DNA of 7,280 bases from Candidatus Latescibacterota bacterium (GTDB taxonomy: Bacteria > JAAXHH01 > JABIQT01): the NCBI GenBank assembly GCA_018667995.1, contig JABIQT010000935.1:1-7280 (forward strand). The letters are read 5' to 3'. The position numbers and the translations under genes were made by a program. Below, piece by piece: positions 1-6,427 of this stretch. Position 1 is the first letter of the stretch; the number at the start of each line of letters is the position of its first letter. The notes beneath the pieces were generated by a model. That model saw only the letters and a list, made by a program, of their open reading frames with translations. It was not told the origin of the DNA and did not search any database.

Positions 1-331
1 GCTTCAGTTCGTTCAACGATAGATTGATTGCGATCCGCGTAATATAGGTGCCCACACTGGCTGTCGCCTTGAAACCCGCCAGGCCCTTGAAAAATCGGAT
101 AAACGTCTCTTGACCGACGTCGTCCGCTTCAGGGCATCGTCCCAACATGCCGACGACGGTGGCAGCCACCCGTGGTTCGTATATCTCTACCAGAGACTGA
201 AACGCTCTGTGATCGCCCATCAGGGTCGCTGAGATCAGTTCGGAATCTTTCACAATATCGTCTCGAATACCGGGCGCGTTTGTTGGTGAACATGTGAGTC
301 TCTGTTCGATTAGACATTTAAAGTAGGTCAT
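1..331 (-). CDS. ECF-type RNA polymerase sigma factor, N-terminal part (cut by window edge)
   Basis: This is the start of a sigma-70 family factor of the extracytoplasmic-function type, which would direct RNA polymerase to a specific set of promoters. I translated the minus strand from the ATG at 331-329: 110 codons run to the window edge without a stop. Residues about 40-110 look like sigma region 2: GDHRAFQSLVEIYEPRV (region 2.1), then PEADDVGQETFIRFFKGL (region 2.2, the core-binding DxxQ-type motif) and ATASVGTYITRIAINLSLNE (region 2.3/2.4; most family members have a tryptophan near the position of the V/Y). Region 4 would lie outside the window. An in-frame TGA lies upstream of the start, and a weak AGGGA sits 4 bases before the ATG. 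The first 38 residues precede the conserved domain, so Met38 is an alternative start. The gene is divergent from the ABC/efflux operon, so it may regulate it; that is inference. The family call is firm, the regulon is not. Confidence 0.85.
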   Translation of the reverse strand, partial: MTYFKCLIEQRLTCSPTNAPGIRDDIVKDSELISATLMGDHRAFQSLVEIYEPRVAATVVGMLGRCPEADDVGQETFIRFFKGLAGFKATASVGTYITRIAINLSLNELK

Positions 332-335
332 ATAT

Positions 336-340
336 TCCCT
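336..340 (-). promoter_or_regulatory. Weak Shine-Dalgarno of the sigma-factor gene
   Basis: On the minus strand AGGGA lies 4 bases before the ATG at 331. It is a short match, but it is the only purine-rich site near a start codon in this frame and so supports the chosen start. Confidence 0.4.
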
Positions 341-372
341 GTTACGTATATTTTTTGTCAAGGTACTCGTTC

Positions 373-411
373 CCTGATACGGCAGATCGTGAAATAGCTC
401 TGTATATCAGG
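373..411. repeat. Interrupted dyad in the divergent intergenic region
   Basis: CCTGATA (373-379) is matched by its exact reverse complement TATCAGG (405-411). Inside these, CAGA (383-386) is matched by TCTG (399-402), leaving a 12-base centre. The outer arms are about 32 bases apart centre to centre, roughly three helical turns. As DNA it could be a two-site operator; as RNA it could fold into a stem with a small internal loop. It lies between two divergent genes, where a regulator site is expected. There is no T-run, so a terminator is unlikely. Function is not shown by the sequence. Confidence 0.4.
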
Positions 412-458
412 CACCTGGATTTCCATTATGTAGGTCAACTGTAATCCCTCGGTTTCGC

Positions 459-487
459 TGAAACATTTGTTACATGCATCGGTCTAA
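459..487 (+). promoter_or_regulatory. Candidate ECF-type promoter for the ABC/efflux operon
   Basis: TGAAAC (459-464) is followed after exactly 16 bases by GGTCTAA (481-487). ECF sigma factors commonly use a -35 containing GAAC or GAAAC and a -10 resembling CGTC or GTCTAA at this spacing. The GAAAC also forms one arm of a small palindrome, GTTTC-gct-GAAAC (452-464). A start site 6-7 bases after the -10 would fall at about 493-494, on the ATG of the ATPase gene, giving a leaderless transcript. This fits the absence of a Shine-Dalgarno there. The motif is short and could be chance. Confidence 0.35.
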
Positions 488-493
488 TGACTC

Positions 494-1363
494 ATGACAA
501 TTGCGATCAGAAATCTCTGGAAGACATACGGTGGCTCGTTTCACGCGCTGCAAGACGTGTCACTGGATATCGGACAGGGCATGTTTGGGCTGCTTGGGCC
601 AAATGGCGCTGGTAAGAGCACGCTCATGAAGATTCTTTCCACTCTTGAGACCCCATCTCGCGGTGAAGTCCTGATCGATGACTGTGATATCAACTCGAAA
701 CGTAAAGAACTCCGAAGTACGCTCGGATATCTTCCGCAGTTCTTCGGTGTCTATGCGCAACTAACCGGCACCGAGTTTCTCAGATACGTAGGTGAATTGA
801 ACGGTGTGCCACGCAAGAATCTGCGCACGGTAGTCGACGAGACGCTTCAACGGGTGGCCCTTCAGAATGTAGGCGACCGAAAGGTCAAGACTTATTCAGG
901 TGGCATGGTCCGACGATTGGGTATCGCACAGGCCCTAATAGGCAACCCAGAGCTGCTTATCGTCGACGAGCCAACCGTAGGGCTCGATCCAGCCGAGCGG
1001 ATACGTTTTCGAAACCTGCTGGCGGATATCAGCCGTGATAAGATAATCATTCTGAGTACCCACATTGTTGGCGATATTTCGAGTACCTGTGAGGATCTCG
1101 CATTACTATCCCGCGGACAAGTCGTGTTTCGAGGTAGACCTGCTGATCTTGTGGCCAAGACGGACCACCATGTTTGGACGGCCGAGTGCTCCGATGATGA
1201 GTATCTGACACTGGCCGCAGAGATGCAGGTGATATCCAGCGTTGCTCGAGAGGGTGGCCGAATAGTCCGGGTTGTCGGTGATCCTGTGAACGGCATCAAA
1301 ATGTCTCCCGAGTCTCCAAACCTGGAAGACGCTTACATGTATCTTACCAGGGAAGACCAATAG
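494..1363 (+). CDS. ABC transporter ATP-binding protein (ABC-2 / CcmA-like class)
   Basis: This 289-residue cytoplasmic ATPase would energise the permease encoded next to it. All nucleotide-binding motifs are intact: A-loop Tyr12, Walker A GPNGAGKST (35-43), Q-loop Gln82 in GYLPQ, signature YSGGM (134-138), Walker B LLIVDEP (154-160) with catalytic Glu159, D-loop GLDP (163-166) and H-loop His190 in STH. The signature is YSGGM instead of LSGGQ, which is common in ATPases paired with ABC-2 permeases. Residues about 220-289 form the variable C-terminal part of this class. The start is well fixed, because an in-frame TGA lies at 488-490, immediately before the CTC that precedes the ATG. I see no Shine-Dalgarno. 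One ATPase and one permease in the operon suggest a homodimer of each. The substrate cannot be read from the sequence. Confidence 0.95.
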   Translation: MTIAIRNLWKTYGGSFHALQDVSLDIGQGMFGLLGPNGAGKSTLMKILSTLETPSRGEVLIDDCDINSKRKELRSTLGYLPQFFGVYAQLTGTEFLRYVGELNGVPRKNLRTVVDETLQRVALQNVGDRKVKTYSGGMVRRLGIAQALIGNPELLIVDEPTVGLDPAERIRFRNLLADISRDKIIILSTHIVGDISSTCEDLALLSRGQVVFRGRPADLVAKTDHHVWTAECSDDEYLTLAAEMQVISSVAREGGRIVRVVGDPVNGIKMSPESPNLEDAYMYLTREDQ

Positions 1364-1365
1364 CC

Positions 1366-1476
1366 ATGTTCTCACTGAACCGGTTCGACAACGCCATGGT
1401 ACAGATTGAGCAGCGTCCACTAGAGTCGGTATGTCAGCAGATGCCCGGCATCCCCGAGCCGAAATCATACCTATGA
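1366..1476 (+). other. Small open frame bridging ATPase and permease (possible coupling ORF)
   Basis: An ATG two bases after the ATPase stop opens a 36-codon frame (MFSLNRFDNAMVQIEQRP at its start, ending EPKSYL). Its TGA (1474-1476) overlaps the ATG at 1473 as ATGA. AGGGA at 1349-1353 lies 12 bases upstream, rather far for a Shine-Dalgarno. The peptide resembles no family I know and has no membrane segment. It may be a real small protein, a translated spacer that passes ribosomes from the ATPase gene to the permease start (which has no Shine-Dalgarno), or chance. A short open frame of this length is not rare by chance. Confidence 0.25.
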
Positions 1477-4400
1477 TTCAATCCCTGAAATACATACGGA
1501 CGATTGCAGCAGCAGAGAGATCTATTCTGTTCCGGACACCGAAGGTCTGGGTCTTAGGAAGTATAGGTGGGTTCTTTACGTTCATGCTCCTGCTGGCCAC
1601 AACCATTGCAAGCATCTTTGACAACAGTCCCGAGGGCGAATTCATGCTTGAAGGGACCGATGCATGGATTGCACTCTACCTGTTCAGCTATGCGCAGGCT
1701 ATTATTATCATATTTGTGGCGGCAGATTTCAGAAAGGCTGAGACACAGGCACATCTGGACCAGGTCATGCTGTCCCGTCCGATGACAACCGCCAACTGGG
1801 TCCTGGGAAAATACATGGGAATCGTCAGTGGTCTGTTGATGATAAACCTCTTCTTTCTCGGGCTTTCAGCCATAGGTCGGCTGGTAAAAATGTACGTCCT
1901 GGATGTAAACTTCAACATGATGCCGGCCGCCCAGTATTTCATGATCGCAACTGTTCCCTCCATTCTCTTCATGACTGCTCTGGTTTTCTTTCTAATCAGC
2001 CTTGTTCGGGTTCAAGCGGTAGCTATTCTCATTCCTCTGGCATATGTGGCAGGTATACTCTTCTATGTCCGCGACGAATATGAGGGCTTGTTCGACTATG
2101 CCTGTTTCGCAATCCCGCTGTTCAACAGTGATCTGATCGGATTCGGAGAAATCGAATCAGTCCTGTGGCAGCGCGCATTTTATCTTCTGCTTTCAGCCGC
2201 CCTTGTCTGCGGTACCATTCTCCTCTATCCACGGCTCCATCAGTCCGCGTTCTCCAGGCGCATCACCGGGACAACGGGCATACTGACCTTCAGCGGGGCG
2301 GTAGTTGTAGTCTCATCAATCTGGACTCAGTATGCCTCCCAACAGGACGTGCGGAATGAGATGCGGGCTCATCATGTCGAGAGAGCGGCTGCCGTACTTC
2401 CGTCGGTAACCCACTATGATTTGGATATAAGCCTTGATTCAGAATCAAACCCGCTAGCTATAGAGGCGCAGTTAACGGTACATAACCCGCATTCCTCTCC
2501 CATCGACACTCTGCTGTTCTCCTTGAACAGCGGCCTAACTGTAACAAATGCTATATGGGCGGGACGCGCAGTTCCCTTGATTCATGACAGCCATCTGATA
2601 CGTCTGGCACTGCCAACCCCCCTCGGCGTGGGTAAGACCGATTCTCTGAAACTGTCCTATACCGGCGACATTGATGGACAATACTTCACCTTGGAAAGAT
2701 TGGATGAAGCAGAAGGTCTGATCCCGAAATCCGGCGACGGTCCCTGGACAAAGGACAACATATCAGCATGGGCAGATGAGCGAATCGCCGTTCTTCCTGC
2801 CCAGAGTGGATGGTATCCGGTACCCGGCGTCGCGTCGGGCTATGCCTATGACAGTCCAAAGCCAGCTAACTTCTCGACGGCGACTATCCGAGTTGAAACG
2901 CCGAGCGATGTATATGCTATCGCGCAGGGGGCTCGGGTTTCTGAATCATCCGAAGGTGGGCGACGAACAACCCATTTTAACGCTGAAACCCCGGTGCCGG
3001 CCCTCTCCTTGAACGCTGGCCCCTATGAGAGACTAAGTCGCAAATTCTCTCAAACAGAGGTGGAGCTATACTTCTATTCTGGGCATCTAATGGGGTACGA
3101 GGCATTTGACGATGTTGCGGACACCTGTTACCAAGCTGTAGAAAGGCTGTTTGAACTATTCGAACAAGCAGCAGGGACACCCTATCCCTATCCAAAACTG
3201 TCCTTCGTAGAGGTCCCGCTTCAGATGCAGGTCTACACGACCCTCCACGGCGTGGACAACGTACTCCTGCAGCCGGGTGTCGTTATGATCGAGGAGCTTC
3301 GGTTAGCAGGCAAGAGGTTGGACAAGAGAATCGAATCTTCGATCAGGAATGCCCAACGAAGAGGTCGGGACGATACGGAATGGCGAATAAAGAGGGACGT
3401 ATTCGTAAGAACCGTACTCGATGTGCTGATACCGGACCGTGCCCAACTCGATGGCAGTCTGTTGACGCCCCTGCGCAATTACTACCATTTCCGCGTGGAC
3501 ATTGCCAGCCCGCTTCTCCGTAGAGCGCTGGAACTTCAACTCCACGAAGAAGCCGAACGACTCACGTACGACACGTTCTTTCCCGACCGATTCAACCAGC
3601 GACTTAGTTCCAATGAGCGCATGCGACTCAACAATCAGGAATGGTCAGTACGGCGCAGATACGGGATTGAGGTGGATACGGTACTGGCAACATTAGAGAT
3701 GACACCTTTAAAGGAACTCAGGCCCGAGGGCGATGGCAAAAAGTACCGGGCGGTTTTGGATTTCAAGGGTGCTCCTGTACTCGACATGCTAGAAGATTGG
3801 GCAGACGAAGGCGCCTACAAGAAGGCTCTGCGTTCTCTACTCACGGATCACCTGTACCAACGTGTTACGCTGGATGGATTTCTCGATATGGTGCAGACAT
3901 TCAGTGAGGCTGATGTGGAATCTTTCGCGGACCAATGGTTTAACAAGGCGACGTTCCCAGGCTATCAAATCACCCGCCCGGAGGTAGAAAAGTGGGATAC
4001 CGGAGAAATGCAGGTGGCCTACCGTACCCGATTCAATGTCAGAAATGGTGAATCGGGCGACGGCTTCGTCCGGGTGGTCATGAAGACTCGCAGAGACAAG
4101 GTGCGCCGCTCTCTCTCACTACGAAGCTATGAGGAGAAGGAAGTCCACATGGTAACGTCCGAAGTGCCTGAAAACGTTCAAATCGTGCCATTCTTTGCAC
4201 GAAACCGTGGCAACATCATGCGTCCGGTGACCATGGCCTCGGGCCTTCGCAAAGGCGCACCTCGAGATACTTCATTCACGGTGGAATCCACAATGGATTC
4301 GCTCGTCTTTATCCTTGATGACCGTGACGAGGGCTTCTTCATGCCCAGCATTGCTGAGGCGAAATACCTGCGACCGGAAGCACAGATGAATAGTTGGAAA

Positions 4401-4751
4401 TATCTGACGCGGGCAGAAGCATATGGTCGATACATCTTCGGATACAGGTACCGCTGGCAAAGCGACGGCGACTTCCCGGTTCGATGGGAAACGAATGTTC
4501 CGCGCTCTGGAGACTATGAGTTAAGTCTCCATATGCCGCCACGGCTGGCACTGCAACGACGATTCTTCATCAACGTGGATGCGGCGGACGGTCCGCACGA
4601 AGTTATGATTCAGCCACAGGGCACCAAGAGTGAATGGTGGCCCATGGGAAAGTTTACTTTTGACAAAGACAAAAAAGCCGTTATCGAACTGTCAGACGCT
4701 GGAAAGGGATATATCATCGCTGACGCTCTCAGATGGACGTACATAAAATGA
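1473..4751 (+). CDS. ABC-2 permease fused to a degenerate M1-peptidase-like region and golvesin-like C-terminus
   Basis: This is a 1092-residue inner-membrane protein. Residues 1-285 are an ABC-2 type permease with about seven hydrophobic segments (near 26-47, 66-84, 111-134, 155-178, 181-199, 234-252, 268-284). Seven helices with the N-terminus inside would place the rest in the periplasm. Residues about 312-530 resemble the beta-rich N-terminal domain of M1 aminopeptidases (THYDLDISLDSE, later WYPVPG and a VYAIAQG strand). LHGVDNVLLQP (591-601) lies where M1 enzymes carry their GxMEN-like loop. Residues about 764-831 resemble the M1 C-terminal part (FKGAPVLDML, DGFLDMV, WFNKATFPGY). No HEXXH zinc motif occurs anywhere, so peptidase activity is unlikely. 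Residues about 960-1092 resemble a golvesin C-terminal domain (GDYELSLHMP, SEWWPMGKFTF, GYIIADALRW). ABC permease/M1 fusions are known in Bacteroidota. I prefer the start at 1473 because its N-terminus is typical of ABC-2 permeases; 1431 (14 residues longer) is the alternative. The stop overlaps a downstream ATG as ATGA. Confidence 0.85.
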   Translation: MIQSLKYIRTIAAAERSILFRTPKVWVLGSIGGFFTFMLLLATTIASIFDNSPEGEFMLEGTDAWIALYLFSYAQAIIIIFVAADFRKAETQAHLDQVMLSRPMTTANWVLGKYMGIVSGLLMINLFFLGLSAIGRLVKMYVLDVNFNMMPAAQYFMIATVPSILFMTALVFFLISLVRVQAVAILIPLAYVAGILFYVRDEYEGLFDYACFAIPLFNSDLIGFGEIESVLWQRAFYLLLSAALVCGTILLYPRLHQSAFSRRITGTTGILTFSGAVVVVSSIWTQYASQQDVRNEMRAHHVERAAAVLPSVTHYDLDISLDSESNPLAIEAQLTVHNPHSSPIDTLLFSLNSGLTVTNAIWAGRAVPLIHDSHLIRLALPTPLGVGKTDSLKLSYTGDIDGQYFTLERLDEAEGLIPKSGDGPWTKDNISAWADERIAVLPAQSGWYPVPGVASGYAYDSPKPANFSTATIRVETPSDVYAIAQGARVSESSEGGRRTTHFNAETPVPALSLNAGPYERLSRKFSQTEVELYFYSGHLMGYEAFDDVADTCYQAVERLFELFEQAAGTPYPYPKLSFVEVPLQMQVYTTLHGVDNVLLQPGVVMIEELRLAGKRLDKRIESSIRNAQRRGRDDTEWRIKRDVFVRTVLDVLIPDRAQLDGSLLTPLRNYYHFRVDIASPLLRRALELQLHEEAERLTYDTFFPDRFNQRLSSNERMRLNNQEWSVRRRYGIEVDTVLATLEMTPLKELRPEGDGKKYRAVLDFKGAPVLDMLEDWADEGAYKKALRSLLTDHLYQRVTLDGFLDMVQTFSEADVESFADQWFNKATFPGYQITRPEVEKWDTGEMQVAYRTRFNVRNGESGDGFVRVVMKTRRDKVRRSLSLRSYEEKEVHMVTSEVPENVQIVPFFARNRGNIMRPVTMASGLRKGAPRDTSFTVESTMDSLVFILDDRDEGFFMPSIAEAKYLRPEAQMNSWKYLTRAEAYGRYIFGYRYRWQSDGDFPVRWETNVPRSGDYELSLHMPPRLALQRRFFINVDAADGPHEVMIQPQGTKSEWWPMGKFTFDKDKKAVIELSDAGKGYIIADALRWTYIK

Positions 4752-4797
4752 GAAACAACTATTTGATGCCACGCGACCGGAAAAAAAGGTCATTTAC

Positions 4798-4808
4798 AAG
4801 GGGAGGGG
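4798..4808 (+). promoter_or_regulatory. Strong Shine-Dalgarno that sets the TolC-like start
   Basis: AAGGGGAGGGG ends 2 bases before the ATG at 4811, with its GGAGG core at 4802-4806, four bases upstream. It is the strongest ribosome-binding site in the window and favours 4811 over the upstream in-frame ATGs at 4733, 4748 and 4766. Confidence 0.6.
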
Positions 4809-4810
4809 CC

Positions 4811-6316
4811 ATGATTGGGCGGGTCATCCGAAACATCTGTTTGATATCGGGCCTACTGGCAATTACAGCTCCGGTCAGAGGTCAAGCGCCTGCCGTTCTT
4901 ACACTGGAACAGAGTATAAAGGTGGCTCTTGGTCAGAGCTACGATGTCAAGAGGTTGGAACAATCTCTCATTAGCTCACGCATGAATCTACGGTCGGCCG
5001 AGGCCGGCTTCAAGAGCAACGGCGAACTACAGCTCTCCAGTCTGCCCAATTTTCAACAGAATGAGCGACGTACGGCGCTACCGGGCGGAACATTTATTTT
5101 TGAGCGACAACAGTTCATGGACCTGCAGACAGATGTCCTGGCCAACCAGCCCGTTGGCCGTACTGATGGTGTAATCTCACTTGTGGGATCGTTACAGAGA
5201 TTTCAGCAATTTGACGTACTTAATCAGGCCACCAACACCACTTCCGACCCATCTCAATACGGTACTCAGGTTCGTGTCCAATTCCGGCAACCACTTTTTA
5301 CATACAATAGGCTCAAGCTGGGCCTTCGCAGAGCTGAATTGAATCTTCAAACCACGCTTCAAACCTATTCTCGAAACCAGCTCGATATTGTATTCAACGT
5401 CTCCAGCCGTTTTTATGATCTGTTTCGCTCCCAGCAACAGCTGATGCTGGATGAACTACAGGTAAGCCAGGCTGAAGAAGCATTCCGAATCGCCCGCCTC
5501 AAAGCTGATGCAGGACTGCTCGCCGAGGTAGAAGTACTCCGTCTGGACATCGATCTTGCCAATGCCAGAAATACGGCAGCCAACAGCGAAGCCACCCTGA
5601 GGCAGAACGAAGATACCTTCAAACTCCAGATCGGGATAGCAATCGAAACGCCTATCGAGGTTACCACCGACCTGGCCTACCGGGAGGTCAGTGTCCCCCT
5701 GGAGAGGGCTGTCGACGAGGCACTCACACGTCGTACGGAACTACGGACTGATGATATCACCATTCAGCTCAGCCAACTTAGCATCACGGAGACGGACGCC
5801 CAACGCGAAGTATCGGGTGAGCTTTTCGTAAGCTATGGTTTATTCAGCAGGCGTGACCGGTTACTAGACGCATTCAATCAGTTTAATAACGATCGCCGTG
5901 TCCAGTTCTCGGTCAACGTTCCGCTGTGGGATTGGTCCCAGAATCGATATGCGGTTCAAGCTGCGCAGGCCACATTGGAGAATGACCGCCTGGCAAGAGA
6001 GAATCGTGTGAACACTATTAAGCAGGAAATCCGGGCGACCGTTCGTAGCTTTGAGTCGGCACAGCAACGGGTCGAGATCACAAGACGCAGCGAGGAGCTG
6101 GCGGAACAGAGCTACCGAATTAGTTTCCTGCGATTTGAGAATGGTGAGGTCAGTACACAGGATCTGGCTCTGGAGCAAAATCGACTAGCCCAGGCACGCA
6201 GGAATTCACTGGATGCGATCATCGATTACAAACAGTCACTGGCGGATCTCCGACGCAAAACACTCTGGGATTTTGAGAAAGACGAACCGGTACCTGTTGA
6301 CGTCGAGCAGAGATAG
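4811..6316 (+). CDS. TolC-type outer-membrane efflux protein
   Basis: This is the outer-membrane channel of a tripartite export system. From ATG 4811 the protein has 501 residues, a normal length for the family. Residues 1-26 look like a Sec signal peptide (basic MIGRVIR, hydrophobic core to about residue 20, likely cleavage near VRGQA). The mature part starts with the usual LTLEQSIKVAL helix. The family's two-fold repeat is visible. Each half has a beta-strand pair ending in PLF (RQPLFTYNRLKLGL, 159-172) or PLW (NVPLWDWSQNRYAV, 369-382), followed by long helices with coiled-coil character (173-275 and 383-480). The last helix ends with IIDYKQSLADLRRKT, similar to the DY-x-L-A-L end typical of OEP domains. 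There are no cysteines beyond the signal. Upstream in-frame ATGs exist, including 4748, which overlaps the permease stop as ATGA, but the strong Shine-Dalgarno and the clean signal peptide support 4811. The substrate is unknown. Confidence 0.9.
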   Translation: MIGRVIRNICLISGLLAITAPVRGQAPAVLTLEQSIKVALGQSYDVKRLEQSLISSRMNLRSAEAGFKSNGELQLSSLPNFQQNERRTALPGGTFIFERQQFMDLQTDVLANQPVGRTDGVISLVGSLQRFQQFDVLNQATNTTSDPSQYGTQVRVQFRQPLFTYNRLKLGLRRAELNLQTTLQTYSRNQLDIVFNVSSRFYDLFRSQQQLMLDELQVSQAEEAFRIARLKADAGLLAEVEVLRLDIDLANARNTAANSEATLRQNEDTFKLQIGIAIETPIEVTTDLAYREVSVPLERAVDEALTRRTELRTDDITIQLSQLSITETDAQREVSGELFVSYGLFSRRDRLLDAFNQFNNDRRVQFSVNVPLWDWSQNRYAVQAAQATLENDRLARENRVNTIKQEIRATVRSFESAQQRVEITRRSEELAEQSYRISFLRFENGEVSTQDLALEQNRLAQARRNSLDAIIDYKQSLADLRRKTLWDFEKDEPVPVDVEQR

Positions 6317-6330
6317 GTCCGATAGTACCA

Positions 6331-6395
6331 GGCGGCAAACGGACGAAAGTGCAGCGGAACACCACTCGTGAGACCGCACTGCTCTTTGGTCCGCC
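6331..6395 (+). repeat. Imperfect hairpin between the TolC-like and adaptor genes
   Basis: In the 111-base gap, two arms (6331-6357 and 6374-6395) are imperfect reverse complements. The paired blocks are GGCGG with CCGCC, GGAC with GTCC (these two pairings compete), AAAG with CTTT, AGTGC with GCACT, and CGG with CCG, closing on a roughly 16-base loop. No T-run follows, so it is not a standard terminator. It could be an RNA-stability or processing element that sets the ratio of channel to adaptor, or a weak attenuator. The rest of the gap shows nothing else. Confidence 0.4.
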
Positions 6396-6414
6396 CACAG
6401 CCCACATAACATTG

Positions 6415-6420
6415 AAAAGG
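6415..6420 (+). promoter_or_regulatory. Shine-Dalgarno of the adaptor gene
   Basis: AAAAGG ends 7 bases before the ATG at 6428. It is a moderate match at normal spacing and supports this start over the in-frame ATG at 6440. Confidence 0.5.
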
Positions 6421-6427
6421 CATATTA

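Noticed and set aside
129-317. 62-residue minus-strand frame at the left edge
   Set aside because: It overlaps the sigma-factor frame in a different phase and contains low-complexity arginine-rich sequence. The sigma frame carries clear region 2 motifs.
356-361. TTGACA on the minus strand as a -35 box for the sigma gene
   Set aside because: At normal spacing there is no convincing -10, and the only TATA-like string overlaps the start codon. If the organism is in the Bacteroidota group, TTGACA is not the expected box.
892-1299. 135-residue minus-strand frame inside the ATPase gene
   Set aside because: It lies antisense to a gene with all ABC motifs intact, is rich in Ser/Arg/Thr as expected of shadow frames, and resembles no known family.
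3543-3560. HEEAE in the M1-like region as a possible zinc site (HEXXH)
   Set aside because: The fifth residue is Glu, not His. It lies about 97 residues after the GxMEN-like loop instead of the usual 30 or so. The Glu 19-20 residues later (E715) is off by one from the M1 spacing. It is best read as chance in a charged helix.
4775-4791. GACC...GGTC around an A7 run as a hairpin or slippage site
   Set aside because: The stem is only 4 base pairs. The A7 run is in frame with both possible starts, so no frameshift is needed to explain the gene.
4752-4810. A terminator between the permease and TolC-like genes
   Set aside because: There is no stable stem followed by a T-run. The junction has a stop/start overlap and a strong Shine-Dalgarno, which point to co-transcription.
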